Below, in pieces: positions 56,074 to 64,000 of a DNA stretch of 64,000 bases. The notes beneath the pieces were generated by a model. The model searched no databases. It was not told the origin of the DNA and worked only from the letters and a program-made list of their open reading frames with translations. Position numbers and translations under genes: made by a program. The stretch is from Sulfuriferula sp. (GTDB lineage: Bacteria > Pseudomonadota > Gammaproteobacteria > Burkholderiales > Sulfuriferulaceae), in the NCBI GenBank assembly GCA_031291235.1, contig JARLJL010000009.1, positions 62,001 to 126,000 on the forward strand, read 5' to 3'. Every line of letters starts with the position of its first letter. The first letter of the stretch is position 1.

Positions 56074-57036
56074 ATGACCACCATAACCGCTCAGAGCACC
56101 ATAGCCGCGCAACTGCATGCGCGGTTGACGGACATTGATCCTGAAATCAGACGCATTGCACTCATGGATCTCGTCGACAACGAAGACGAGGAACTGGCTG
56201 TGCCGCTGCTCATTGATGCGCTGCAGGACATCGACGGCAATGTGCGTGCCGAAGCCGCCGCAGCGCTGGAAGGATACGAAAGCGAGGAAGTCGTCACAGC
56301 CTTGCTCGGCGTCCTCGCCGACAGCGACCCGAAAGTTTGCGCTGCCGCAGCATTGTCTCTCGGAGAACTGAAAGACCGCGACCTCGGACAAACCCTGCTC
56401 GACGCACTTGCAGCCTCGAGCGGTCACGCCAAAGCGGCGATTTTCAGGGCATTGCGAGAACTCAGGGTGCAAGGCAGCCTCGCCCCGGCGCTTGCCGCCA
56501 TCACCGATACGCAAGCAGAAGTGCGTCAGGCTGCTGTCGGCGTACTGGGCTACCTGCGCGATCAGCAGGCGCTGGAACCGTTGACGCGGGTTGCAACAGA
56601 AGATAACGATGCCGAGGTCAGACGTACCGCCGTAGGCGCGCTTGGATACGCACCGCAGCCGGCAGCGGTTTTCCCGGCATTGATCAGGGTATTGAGCGAC
56701 CCATCCTGGCAAGTTCGGGAAGAGGCGGTAATGACGCTAGGCAAATTGCGGGCAACCGAAGCCGTACCCCAATTAATCGACGCCATGCAAGACGAATACT
56801 GGCAGGTCAGGATTAAGGCTGCACGCAGCCTGGGCAAGCTTAAAAGCCGTCAGGCGGTGCCGGTACTGGCAGAAGCCTTGTTTCACACCATCAGCAACCT
56901 GCGCAAGGAGGCCGCTGTCGCGCTGGGAGAAATCGGCGATCCGAGCGCCCTGCCTGCGCTGGAAAAAGCACTTGAAGACCCCGACCCCGATGTACGCAAG
57001 CTGACCAAATTGGCCATCAGTCAGATTGCACAATAA
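56074..57036 (+). CDS. HEAT-repeat protein
   Basis: A 320-residue protein built almost wholly of ~10 HEAT/PBS-lyase-like repeats of about 31 residues (patterns such as DGNVRAEAAAALEGY, PSWQVREEAVMTLGKL, DPDVRKLTKLAIS). It has no signal peptide and no catalytic motif. Sitting between two ferredoxin genes, it is likely a scaffold or assembly factor for the redox proteins of this operon (inference). Confidence 0.92.
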   Translation: MTTITAQSTIAAQLHARLTDIDPEIRRIALMDLVDNEDEELAVPLLIDALQDIDGNVRAEAAAALEGYESEEVVTALLGVLADSDPKVCAAAALSLGELKDRDLGQTLLDALAASSGHAKAAIFRALRELRVQGSLAPALAAITDTQAEVRQAAVGVLGYLRDQQALEPLTRVATEDNDAEVRRTAVGALGYAPQPAAVFPALIRVLSDPSWQVREEAVMTLGKLRATEAVPQLIDAMQDEYWQVRIKAARSLGKLKSRQAVPVLAEALFHTISNLRKEAAVALGEIGDPSALPALEKALEDPDPDVRKLTKLAISQIAQ

Positions 57037-57069
57037 GACGTTGACCGAGTTTGTTGGAAAGGAAAAACC

Positions 57070-57396
57070 ATGGCTTATGTCGTTACCGAATCCTGTATAC
57101 GCTGCAAATACACCGACTGCGTGGAAGTGTGCCCGGTGGATTGTTTTCATGAAGGGCCCAATTTCCTGGCAATCAACCCCGACGTCTGCATCGACTGCTC
57201 GCTGTGTGTCGACGAATGTCCTGCAGGGGCCATTTACGCGGTAGAAAATTTACCGCCGGAGTACGAGAAATACATCAGTTTGAATCAGCAGCTATGCCAG
57301 TCATGGCCGGTCATCAACGCCAGACTGGATGCACTGGAAGACGCAGACGACTGGATGAATGTAAAGGAAAAATTCCAGTATCTGCAGACGGCCTGA
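57070..57396 (+). CDS. 7Fe-type ferredoxin (FdxA-like)
   Basis: A 108-residue ferredoxin with [21 protein letters not shown] and [12 protein letters not shown]: one [3Fe-4S]/[4Fe-4S] site plus one [4Fe-4S] site as in FdxA, and the C-terminal extension ([18 protein letters not shown]) of the group. It is a probable electron carrier for the operon's flavoproteins. It lies 33 bp after the HEAT gene. Confidence 0.95.
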   Translation: MAYVVTESCIRCKYTDCVEVCPVDCFHEGPNFLAINPDVCIDCSLCVDECPAGAIYAVENLPPEYEKYISLNQQLCQSWPVINARLDALEDADDWMNVKEKFQYLQTA

Positions 57397-57544
57397 TAAG
57401 GAGCATGCCACGCCTGTTACACGGTTGGAAAGTTACAAGAGGATCAAGATTAAATAAGAAGGTTGATACTAAAAAATACTCGCCCAGGATGAATTTATTT
57501 AAAAACTTGCCACTCATTTAATGCTATTAAAAGGAGTATCCATT

Positions 57545-59002
57545 GTGACTACGCGGTTATCTACAAACAAAATTTCGGCATCATTTCTTAAAACCCTGCT
57601 CGTATCTGCGGCATTGGCGTCGGCCGCGCTCCTGACCGTGCAGGCTCATGCCGAAGTGGTCAATCTCGGCATCGGCATCCAGAACACCACGACCAATACG
57701 GTCACCGCCGGCATCGTTATCAAGGAATTGAAACTGCTGGATAAATACCTGCCGAAGACGGGCAAATACAAAGACATACAGTTTCAGGTCGACTGGCAGA
57801 ATTTCACCTCCGGCCCACCCGTCACTAACGGCATGATCGCCAACAAACTGCAGATCGGCATGATGGGCGATTATCCGCTGCTGGTAAACGGCGCTACATT
57901 CCAGAATGGCAACGACACCAAGAGCGAGCTGATTGCAATTATTGCGTATAACAAGGATGGCGCCGGCAATGGCGTTGTAGTGCGCAAGGACTCCCCTTAC
58001 TATCAGCTCTCCGACCTGAAAGGCAAAAACATATCGGTACCGTTCGGTTCCGCAGCGCATGGCATGCTGCTGAAGGCAATGGAAGACCGCGGCTGGAAAG
58101 ACGACTTCTGGCAACTTTCCAGCCAAAGCCCCGAAGTCGGCACGACCAACCTGCAGGAAGGCAAAATCGATGCCCATGCGGATTTCGTTCCTTTCGCCGA
58201 ATTGCTGCCCTACCGCGGTTTCGCCCGCAAGATTTTCGACGGTGTTGAAACCAAAGTACCCACCATGCACGGTATCGTGGTACGCAAGGATTTCGCGGAC
58301 AAATACCCGGAAGTTGTCGTTGCCTATCTGAAAGCCCTGCTCGATGCGGACAACTGGGTGCGCAGCAATCCGAAACTGGCAGCTGAAAAAATCCAGGAGT
58401 GGACCAAGATAGAAAAAGAAGTGGCCTACATATTCCTCGGACCAAGCGGCATCCACACGCTGGATCCCACTATCAAGCCTAAATGGATAGAGACCATCAA
58501 ATACGACACCGGGGTGTTGCAACGTCTGGGCAAGGTCAAGCAATTCGATGCCGATGCCTGGGTGAACGAAACCTATATCCGCGAAGCCTACAAGGAGATG
58601 GGGCTGGATTACGATAAACAGAAAGCGAGCTTTGCCGGCTATGAAATCGGCGGCAAGGATCCCTTGTGCAAGACGCAGATCAAAGACCCCAGAGCAGGCG
58701 GCGAAGTATGGGTAGAAAACGGTGCGATTACCGCTTACAGCTCTCCGAACTGTGCCTTGGCGGCAGTGAAACAAGCGACCGCAGAAGGCAAGAAGATTGA
58801 TGTGGTCTACCTGTTCGACAAGACATACGGCATCAAGCTGTTCGCTGACAAGGCGTTCTACGCGCTGGATACCCGGCAGCCGAAACATCCGTCCATCGTA
58901 CCGTTCCTGCTGAAAAAGGATGCCGCTGCCTATGCCGCCGCGCATGGCGGCAAAGTGGCGGATTACACCGAAGTACTCGCAGCAGCTAACGTCGGGAGAT
59001 AA
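57545..59002 (+). CDS. ABC transporter binding protein (SsuA/NrtA type) with C-terminal NosL-like domain
   Basis: A 485-residue exported protein. GTG at 57545 has AAGGAG 8 bases upstream. After the signal peptide (LLTVQAHA), residues ~30-365 form a binding protein of the nitrate/sulfonate/taurine group (NGMIANKLQIGMMGDYPLL, LKGKNISVPFGSAAHGMLL). Residues ~370-480 resemble NosL: LCKTQIKD, GEVWVENG, DVVYLFDK and the end PFLLKKDAAAYAAAHGGKV. NosL binds copper(I); whether this domain does is unknown. It is followed by a permease and an ATPase gene. Confidence 0.88.
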   Translation: MTTRLSTNKISASFLKTLLVSAALASAALLTVQAHAEVVNLGIGIQNTTTNTVTAGIVIKELKLLDKYLPKTGKYKDIQFQVDWQNFTSGPPVTNGMIANKLQIGMMGDYPLLVNGATFQNGNDTKSELIAIIAYNKDGAGNGVVVRKDSPYYQLSDLKGKNISVPFGSAAHGMLLKAMEDRGWKDDFWQLSSQSPEVGTTNLQEGKIDAHADFVPFAELLPYRGFARKIFDGVETKVPTMHGIVVRKDFADKYPEVVVAYLKALLDADNWVRSNPKLAAEKIQEWTKIEKEVAYIFLGPSGIHTLDPTIKPKWIETIKYDTGVLQRLGKVKQFDADAWVNETYIREAYKEMGLDYDKQKASFAGYEIGGKDPLCKTQIKDPRAGGEVWVENGAITAYSSPNCALAAVKQATAEGKKIDVVYLFDKTYGIKLFADKAFYALDTRQPKHPSIVPFLLKKDAAAYAAAHGGKVADYTEVLAAANVGR

Positions 59003-59004
59003 TG

Positions 59005-59964
59005 ATGCAAACCGCAGAGTTGAGCAACTATCGCGAACCACCGCATGATGCTGCCAATGCTCAGGAACCGGCATTAGTGCCGGCCAATGATCAGAGTGAG
59101 CTCATGGTCAAACAGCCGGATACACCGGCTCCCCAGACCGCGCTAGCCCAGGCCGTCTGGCGACAGATGGCAGGCGCCGTCCAGCGCAATCTCGGCTCTG
59201 CGGTGCTGGCACTGGCTTCCATCACGCTGTTCATTGCAGCCTGGTATCTGGCGGTAAAGTACAGGCTGGATTTCTATATCCGCTTTACCAACATCCCTGC
59301 CCCGCAAGACGTGTTCAGTGAGCTGCTGAGACTAGGCAAAAGCGACAGCTTCTACTCCAACATGCTGATCAGTCTGCGCAGGATACTGCTGGGTTTCAGC
59401 GTGGCGACGGTGTTGGGAATCACGCTGGGACTGATGATAGGCCGCTATCGTCTGGCTCGTCAGTTCATGTTTCCCATGCTTGAAATTCTCAGGCCTATTC
59501 CAGCCATTGCCTGGGTGCCGATTGCGATCATGTTATGGCCGACCAACGAGGGCAGTATCGTCTTCATCACTTTTCTCGGCTCGTTTTTCCCGATTCTGCT
59601 CAGCACCGTGCACGGCGTCACCAGCGTCGATCCCGTGCTGATACGCGCCGCACGCTGCCTCGGGGCGAAAGAGCCGGCTTTATTGCGGCAAGTAATACTG
59701 CCCGCCACGCTGCCGCAAATCTTCAACGGCCTGTCGGTAGGCATGGGTGTGGCATGGGTTTCCCTGATCGCTGCGGAGATGATTTCCGGACAATTCGGCA
59801 TCGGTTATTTTACCTGGGAAGCTTATTCACTGATCCAGTATGCGGATATCGTCATCGGCATGATCATCATCGGCTTTCTGGGCTTGGCCTGCAGTACTGT
59901 TATTCGCTGGGCAGGCCGCCTGATCATGCCATGGGCTAATCAAAACGGGAGCAACAGGTCATGA
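59005..59964 (+). CDS. ABC transporter permease (SsuC/TauC/NrtB type)
   Basis: About 319 residues with a ~50-residue hydrophilic N-terminus, a first membrane helix near LASITLFIAAWYLAV and about six helices in all. The EAA loop reads RAARCLGAKEPALLRQVILPATLPQI. ATG at 59005 has GGAG 6 bases upstream; the ATG one codon earlier is too close to it. It is coupled to the binding protein and overlaps the ATPase gene by four bases. Confidence 0.94.
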   Translation: MQTAELSNYREPPHDAANAQEPALVPANDQSELMVKQPDTPAPQTALAQAVWRQMAGAVQRNLGSAVLALASITLFIAAWYLAVKYRLDFYIRFTNIPAPQDVFSELLRLGKSDSFYSNMLISLRRILLGFSVATVLGITLGLMIGRYRLARQFMFPMLEILRPIPAIAWVPIAIMLWPTNEGSIVFITFLGSFFPILLSTVHGVTSVDPVLIRAARCLGAKEPALLRQVILPATLPQIFNGLSVGMGVAWVSLIAAEMISGQFGIGYFTWEAYSLIQYADIVIGMIIIGFLGLACSTVIRWAGRLIMPWANQNGSNRS

Positions 59965-60815
59965 CAGCAGACAAGGGCAATATCCAAATCAGGAATCTCG
60001 ACGTGCGTTTCGGCAAAGGTGCGAATCTGGTCGACGCCGTCAGCGACGTCAGCATAGACGTGAAACCTGGCGAATTCGTCTCCATACTCGGCCCATCCGG
60101 CTGCGGCAAATCCACGCTGCTGAACGTCGTGGCCGGCTTCGTCAAACACAGCGGCGGCAGCGTACAGCTTGACGACAAGGAAGTCTCCGGTCCCGGTGCC
60201 GAGCGCGGCATGGTCTTTCAGCAGTACTCGCTGTTTCCCTGGATGACGGTACGCAAGAACGTGGAATTCGGCCTGAAAATGCAGGGCCGCAGCAGCAGCG
60301 AACGCGAAACGGCGGCGCGCACCCTGCTCGGCCTGGCCGGATTGCTGGCGTTCGAAAATCACTATCCGGAGCAGCTGTCGGGCGGCATGAAGCAGCGCGT
60401 CGGCATAGTGCGTGCGCTGGCAACCAGCCCGCAGGTACTGCTGATGGACGAACCTTTCGGCGCACTGGATGCACAGACCCGCGTGGTGATGCAGCAAATT
60501 CTCACCAACATGTGGCAACGCTTCCGACTTTCGGTGTTGTTCATCACCCACGATATCGACGAATCCATTTTTCTCTCCGACAAGGTCTATGTGATGACGG
60601 CCAGACCCGGTCGCATCAAGGCTGAAATAGCAGTGCCGCTGCCGCGGCCGCGGGTTCCGGAAATGATGACTTCGCCTGAATTTCTGCTGCTGAAACGAGA
60701 GCTGCACGCGCTTATCCGCGAAGAAAGTTTCAAAGCCATGGGCGGCGATCTGAAAGAAGGCATGGGTGGATTCGACATGGAAGTAGGCCCGCAAGGTCTG
60801 GCGGAAATGATTTGA
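59961..60815 (+). CDS. ABC transporter ATPase (SsuB/TauB/NrtD type)
   Basis: A 284-residue ATPase: Walker A GPSGCGKST, Q-loop MVFQQYSLFPWM, signature LSGGMKQR, Walker B VLLMDEPFGALD and switch His in FITHDIDES. It powers the importer made with the two previous genes. The set is of the nitrate/sulfonate/taurine class, so the substrate is probably a small anion. Confidence 0.96.
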   Translation: MTADKGNIQIRNLDVRFGKGANLVDAVSDVSIDVKPGEFVSILGPSGCGKSTLLNVVAGFVKHSGGSVQLDDKEVSGPGAERGMVFQQYSLFPWMTVRKNVEFGLKMQGRSSSERETAARTLLGLAGLLAFENHYPEQLSGGMKQRVGIVRALATSPQVLLMDEPFGALDAQTRVVMQQILTNMWQRFRLSVLFITHDIDESIFLSDKVYVMTARPGRIKAEIAVPLPRPRVPEMMTSPEFLLLKRELHALIREESFKAMGGDLKEGMGGFDMEVGPQGLAEMI

Positions 60816-60952
60816 CGAATCCGATATAAGGCTAGGCATGATGCCTGGCTTTAGCCATACACAACTTGTTATTACATGTCCTGTCGTGATTGCAAATCGA
60901 TCATCAGCCGACATGCCTGAGTAAACAGCTATCGACTTGAGAGGGAACAGCG

Positions 60953-63900
60953 ATGACACCATTCGAATTAAAATTACCCGACTTCAAATATGCAGACATA
61001 TACGCCGCTGAGCGTTTACCTGTGCTGGACGCGCTGTTCATGCGTTTCCTTGCCGACCAAGACGCCGCATTGGCCGCACAATTTCAGGATTATCGCAACG
61101 GCACGAAACTGGATGCCGTCGCCGAATCCGGCCTGCTGATCGCAGCGGCGCGTCAGCTGGAAGATTTTCTGGTCGGCGCTTTCGACGTCGAGGCCGCGCG
61201 CAGCGAGTTAAGACACCGGCAACTGATGGACGAACCGGTACACGCGTTCAAGGAAAAATTCATCAAATCGCGCGTACGCCGCAAACGCGCTCCCACCCGC
61301 CCCTTCACACTGCTGAACGAACTGCTGGATCAAAGAATAGGCGCGCACTCCCTGCCTGACCGCGAGCTGGCCGTCGCCCGGCTTTGGGTCAAGGCCGTCG
61401 AAACGTCCGCCGACGATACGCTGGCGCTGCTGGATGAGTGGGCCTATGCCGCATATAACACGGCGGAAGGCAGGCAACACGTCGCCGGCTGGGTCAGTTT
61501 CAAACTGCCACAGAAAATCGAATATATGCAACTGGTGCCAACCGCACCTGTCGCTGACGATACGGCAGGACGCGCAGGCGGTTTGCCGGAGCGGCAACGG
61601 CGTCGCGACGGTTTCGGCCTGACCGACCCGCGCTACAATTTGCGCGAAGCAATGGATCACGTACATTACTGCGTTTACTGTCACAGTCATGAAGGCGATT
61701 TCTGCTCCAAGGGTTTCCCGGACAAGGAAAACGGCGGCTTCCGCACCAATTCGCTGGGCGTGGAGCTCACCGGCTGTCCGCTGGAAGAACGCATCTCGGA
61801 AGCGCATACGCTGAAACTCGACGCCTATACGCTGGGTGCGCTGGCGGTCATTATGATCGATAACCCATTGGTGCCGGCTACCGGCAACCGCATCTGTAAC
61901 GATTGCATGAAAGGCTGCATATACCAGAAACAGGATGCGGTCGATATCCCGCAAATCGAAACGCGGATACTCACCGACGTACTGAACTGGCACTGGGGCT
62001 TCGAAATATACTATCTGCTGACCCGCTGGAATCCGCTCAATCGTAGCCGGCCATATACGCTGCCGCACCATAACACTCGCATTCTGTGCGTCGGCGCCGG
62101 ACCGGCGGGATTCAACCTGTCATACCACCTGTTGCAGGCCGGATTCAGCGTCGTCGCCATTGACGGCCTGAAAATCGAACCGCTGAATGCTGATTGGACG
62201 GCATCGCCCGACCGAACGCCCATTCCCATTCAACACATGAACGAGTTAAATGAAGCGCTGGATGAACGAGTGATGAGCGGATTCGGCGGCGTGGCCGAAT
62301 ATGGCATCACTGTGCGCTGGGACAAGAACTTCCTCAAGCTGGTTTACCTGACTCTGGCTCGCAATCAGTATTTCCGCGTCTACGGCGGCGTACGTTTTGG
62401 CGGCACCATGACCATAGACGATGCATGGGCGCTGGGGTTCGAGCACATTGCACTGGCTACCGGGGCCGGCAAACCGACCGTGATTCCAATCAAGAACAAT
62501 CTGGCGCACGGCATCCGTCAGGCCAGCGATTTTCTGATGGGCTTGCAACTTACCGGGGCTTCCAGGAAAGACAGTCTGGCCAACCTGCAGGTGCGCCTGC
62601 CGGCGCTGGTCGTAGGCGGCGGACTCAGCGCGATCGACACCGCAACTGAAGTACAGGCGTATTACATCATGCAAGTCGAAAAGCTGCTGGAACGTTACGA
62701 AATGCTGATTGCCGCAGGCAAGTGGGAGCCCGTATTCAGCGCTGTCGAGCAGGAGATCTTCACAGAATATCTGGCGCACAGCAAACTGATACGGGCGGAG
62801 CGCGCACGTGCAACGCTGGCAGGCGAAGTGCCGAATTTTGCGCCATTGCTGCAGGCGTGGGGAGGGGTGACGGTGGTTTATCGCCGGGCCATGAACGAAT
62901 CGCCTGCCTATCTGCGCAACCACGAGGAAATCGAAAAAGCGCTGCAGGAAGGTATCTTTTATGCAGAGGCACTGGATCCGGCAGAAGCTATACTGGACCC
63001 CAGCGATCACGTTACCGGCATGCTGTTTCAACGTATGATCAAGGACGCCGCAGGCAACTGGAGCCGCAGTGGGGAACAAGTTACCTTGCCGGCACGCTCG
63101 GTATTCGTCGCTGCCGGCAGCAGCCCCAACACGGTTTACAATCGCGAGCATCCCGGCGTATTTGACATGGACGGCAAATATTTTGCAACACACCGTGAGA
63201 GTGCAGACGCGACAGCCTTGCACCGAACGAGCCCCCACGGAAACTGCAAAAACGAGGATATCGGGTTTCTGACTTCCTACCGTAAAGACCATTTGCGCAT
63301 CAGCATCTACGGCGATAATCACCCGCAATTTCAGGGCAGCGTGGTCAAGGCCATGGCTTCCGGAAAACGGGGTGCGCGTGAAATAACAAGGCTATTTCAG
63401 CAGCGGTTAAGCACGCAACACCCTGCCGCACATCGCGCATGGCAGGATTTCGCTGATAAGCTGGATGTATGCTTGCGTCCGGTGGTAAGCCGCGTTGAGC
63501 ATCTTGGCGGCAATGTCACCAGCATCACCGTTCGTGCGCCACAGGCTGCCCAGAACTGGCAGCCCGGACAAATCTATCGTCTGCAAAACTTCCATGCCGA
63601 CGCCGATCGCCTGGATGGAACAGTACTGCAAATGGAGGGGATGGCCATCGACGGCGTCGACGTGAATAAACTCACCGGCGAGATAAAACTGCTGGTGAAC
63701 AGAGTCGGCGCTTCCAGTCGCATTGCCAGCCAGCTGGTACCCGGACAGCCGGTAATACTGATGGGGCCGACCGGAACCGGGCTGCCCATGCCGGATAATC
63801 AAACCGTCACCGTAATAGGCGGCCACTCGGCGGTGACCAGCACGATAGACGGTAGTGCGGCATGGCGCTCGGCGGGCAACCGTATTATCTTTATCGGGCA

Positions 63901-64000
63901 TTTTCGTAATGCGCAGCAAGCCCAGCCGGTACAAGCTGTGATGGAAATCCTGTCCGACCAGGCCATATGGATACTCGACGAAGGCGCCCCGCTCGATTGT
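60953..64000 (+). CDS. Large multidomain Fe-S/flavin oxidoreductase (partial, runs off window)
   Basis: Open from ATG 60953 to the last base: 1016 codons without a stop. Residues ~1-230 match nothing I know. Residues 240-325 hold two cysteine clusters (C240, C243, C251; C315, C318, C322), like the Fe-S part of GltD-type proteins. A FAD Rossmann motif GAGPAG is at 381-386 and an NAD motif GGG at 555-557, as in glutamate synthase small subunits. From ~836 an FNR-like reductase domain begins (ITVRAP, WQPGQIYRLQNF). It follows the ABC genes, so it is probably the electron-input hub of the operon. The true end and any further domain lie outside the window. Confidence 0.9.
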   Translation, partial: MTPFELKLPDFKYADIYAAERLPVLDALFMRFLADQDAALAAQFQDYRNGTKLDAVAESGLLIAAARQLEDFLVGAFDVEAARSELRHRQLMDEPVHAFKEKFIKSRVRRKRAPTRPFTLLNELLDQRIGAHSLPDRELAVARLWVKAVETSADDTLALLDEWAYAAYNTAEGRQHVAGWVSFKLPQKIEYMQLVPTAPVADDTAGRAGGLPERQRRRDGFGLTDPRYNLREAMDHVHYCVYCHSHEGDFCSKGFPDKENGGFRTNSLGVELTGCPLEERISEAHTLKLDAYTLGALAVIMIDNPLVPATGNRICNDCMKGCIYQKQDAVDIPQIETRILTDVLNWHWGFEIYYLLTRWNPLNRSRPYTLPHHNTRILCVGAGPAGFNLSYHLLQAGFSVVAIDGLKIEPLNADWTASPDRTPIPIQHMNELNEALDERVMSGFGGVAEYGITVRWDKNFLKLVYLTLARNQYFRVYGGVRFGGTMTIDDAWALGFEHIALATGAGKPTVIPIKNNLAHGIRQASDFLMGLQLTGASRKDSLANLQVRLPALVVGGGLSAIDTATEVQAYYIMQVEKLLERYEMLIAAGKWEPVFSAVEQEIFTEYLAHSKLIRAERARATLAGEVPNFAPLLQAWGGVTVVYRRAMNESPAYLRNHEEIEKALQEGIFYAEALDPAEAILDPSDHVTGMLFQRMIKDAAGNWSRSGEQVTLPARSVFVAAGSSPNTVYNREHPGVFDMDGKYFATHRESADATALHRTSPHGNCKNEDIGFLTSYRKDHLRISIYGDNHPQFQGSVVKAMASGKRGAREITRLFQQRLSTQHPAAHRAWQDFADKLDVCLRPVVSRVEHLGGNVTSITVRAPQAAQNWQPGQIYRLQNFHADADRLDGTVLQMEGMAIDGVDVNKLTGEIKLLVNRVGASSRIASQLVPGQPVILMGPTGTGLPMPDNQTVTVIGGHSAVTSTIDGSAAWRSAGNRIIFIGHFRNAQQAQPVQAVMEILSDQAIWILDEGAPLDC

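Noticed and set aside
57581..59074. A 497-codon open frame on the minus strand
   Set aside because: It is the shadow of the binding-protein gene, which has a ribosome site, signal peptide and family motifs.
61208..63328. Two long open frames on the minus strand (61208-62071 and 62246-63328)
   Set aside because: They lie opposite the 1016-codon sense gene, which has clear Fe-S, FAD and NAD motifs; the antisense translations have none.

Overview
The window looks like the chromosome of a betaproteobacterium, probably of the Nitrosomonadales (Sulfuricellaceae/Thiobacillaceae-like). This rests on gene order (pilD-coaE-zapD-yacG; trxA-rho; bioB-F-H-C-D), on beta-type protein sequences, on moderate-to-high GC and on many c-di-GMP and chemotaxis genes. 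The taxonomic placement is an inference. No rRNA, tRNA, CRISPR array or intact insertion sequence was seen.

Layout. 1-10.7 kb is housekeeping: end of pilD, coaE, zapD, yacG, rpiA, ilvA, slt, bioA, trxA, rho and mltA. A small Rof-like gene, a possible inhibitor of Rho, follows mltA at 10.7 kb. 11-15.5 kb holds a PhnD-type periplasmic binding protein paired with a 1218-residue PAS-GGDEF-EAL-CZB sensor. 15.5-20.4 kb is the biotin operon bioB-F-H-C-D, preceded by a small membrane-protein gene that overlaps bioB. 20.5-23 kb holds comF and then an AT-rich cassette: a frameshifted PAAR gene, a lytic-transglycosylase-like protein and a secreted small protein. I read this cassette as an orphan type VI secretion effector/immunity module. 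23-36.8 kb holds envelope, repair and general genes (DUF748 giant, tatD, mutY), a Fic protein next to a cluster of ATTGATAGATAAA-type repeats, and a Lon-like protease.

36.8-41.4 kb looks acquired. It holds a LysR/aldo-keto reductase pair and a TetR/methionine aminopeptidase pair, bounded on one side by intact lon and on the other by a diverged 5' relic of a second lon copy. 41.4-45.7 kb is a cheW-mcp-GGDEF/EAL operon headed by a class I cyclic-di-GMP riboswitch. 45.8-52.9 kb holds corA, a yceI/cytochrome b561 pair and a MarR-controlled EmrAB/outer-membrane-factor efflux operon.

53.2 kb to the end is the most interesting stretch. A near-perfect sigma-54 promoter precedes a GntR/UTRA regulator, an AprA-like flavoprotein, an AprB-like ferredoxin, a HEAT-repeat protein, a 7Fe-type ferredoxin, an ABC importer whose binding protein carries a C-terminal NosL-like domain, and a multidomain Fe-S/flavin oxidoreductase of at least 1016 residues that runs off the window. 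Together they suggest uptake of a small, possibly sulfur-containing, compound coupled to a dedicated cytoplasmic redox complex. The substrate is not known from sequence.
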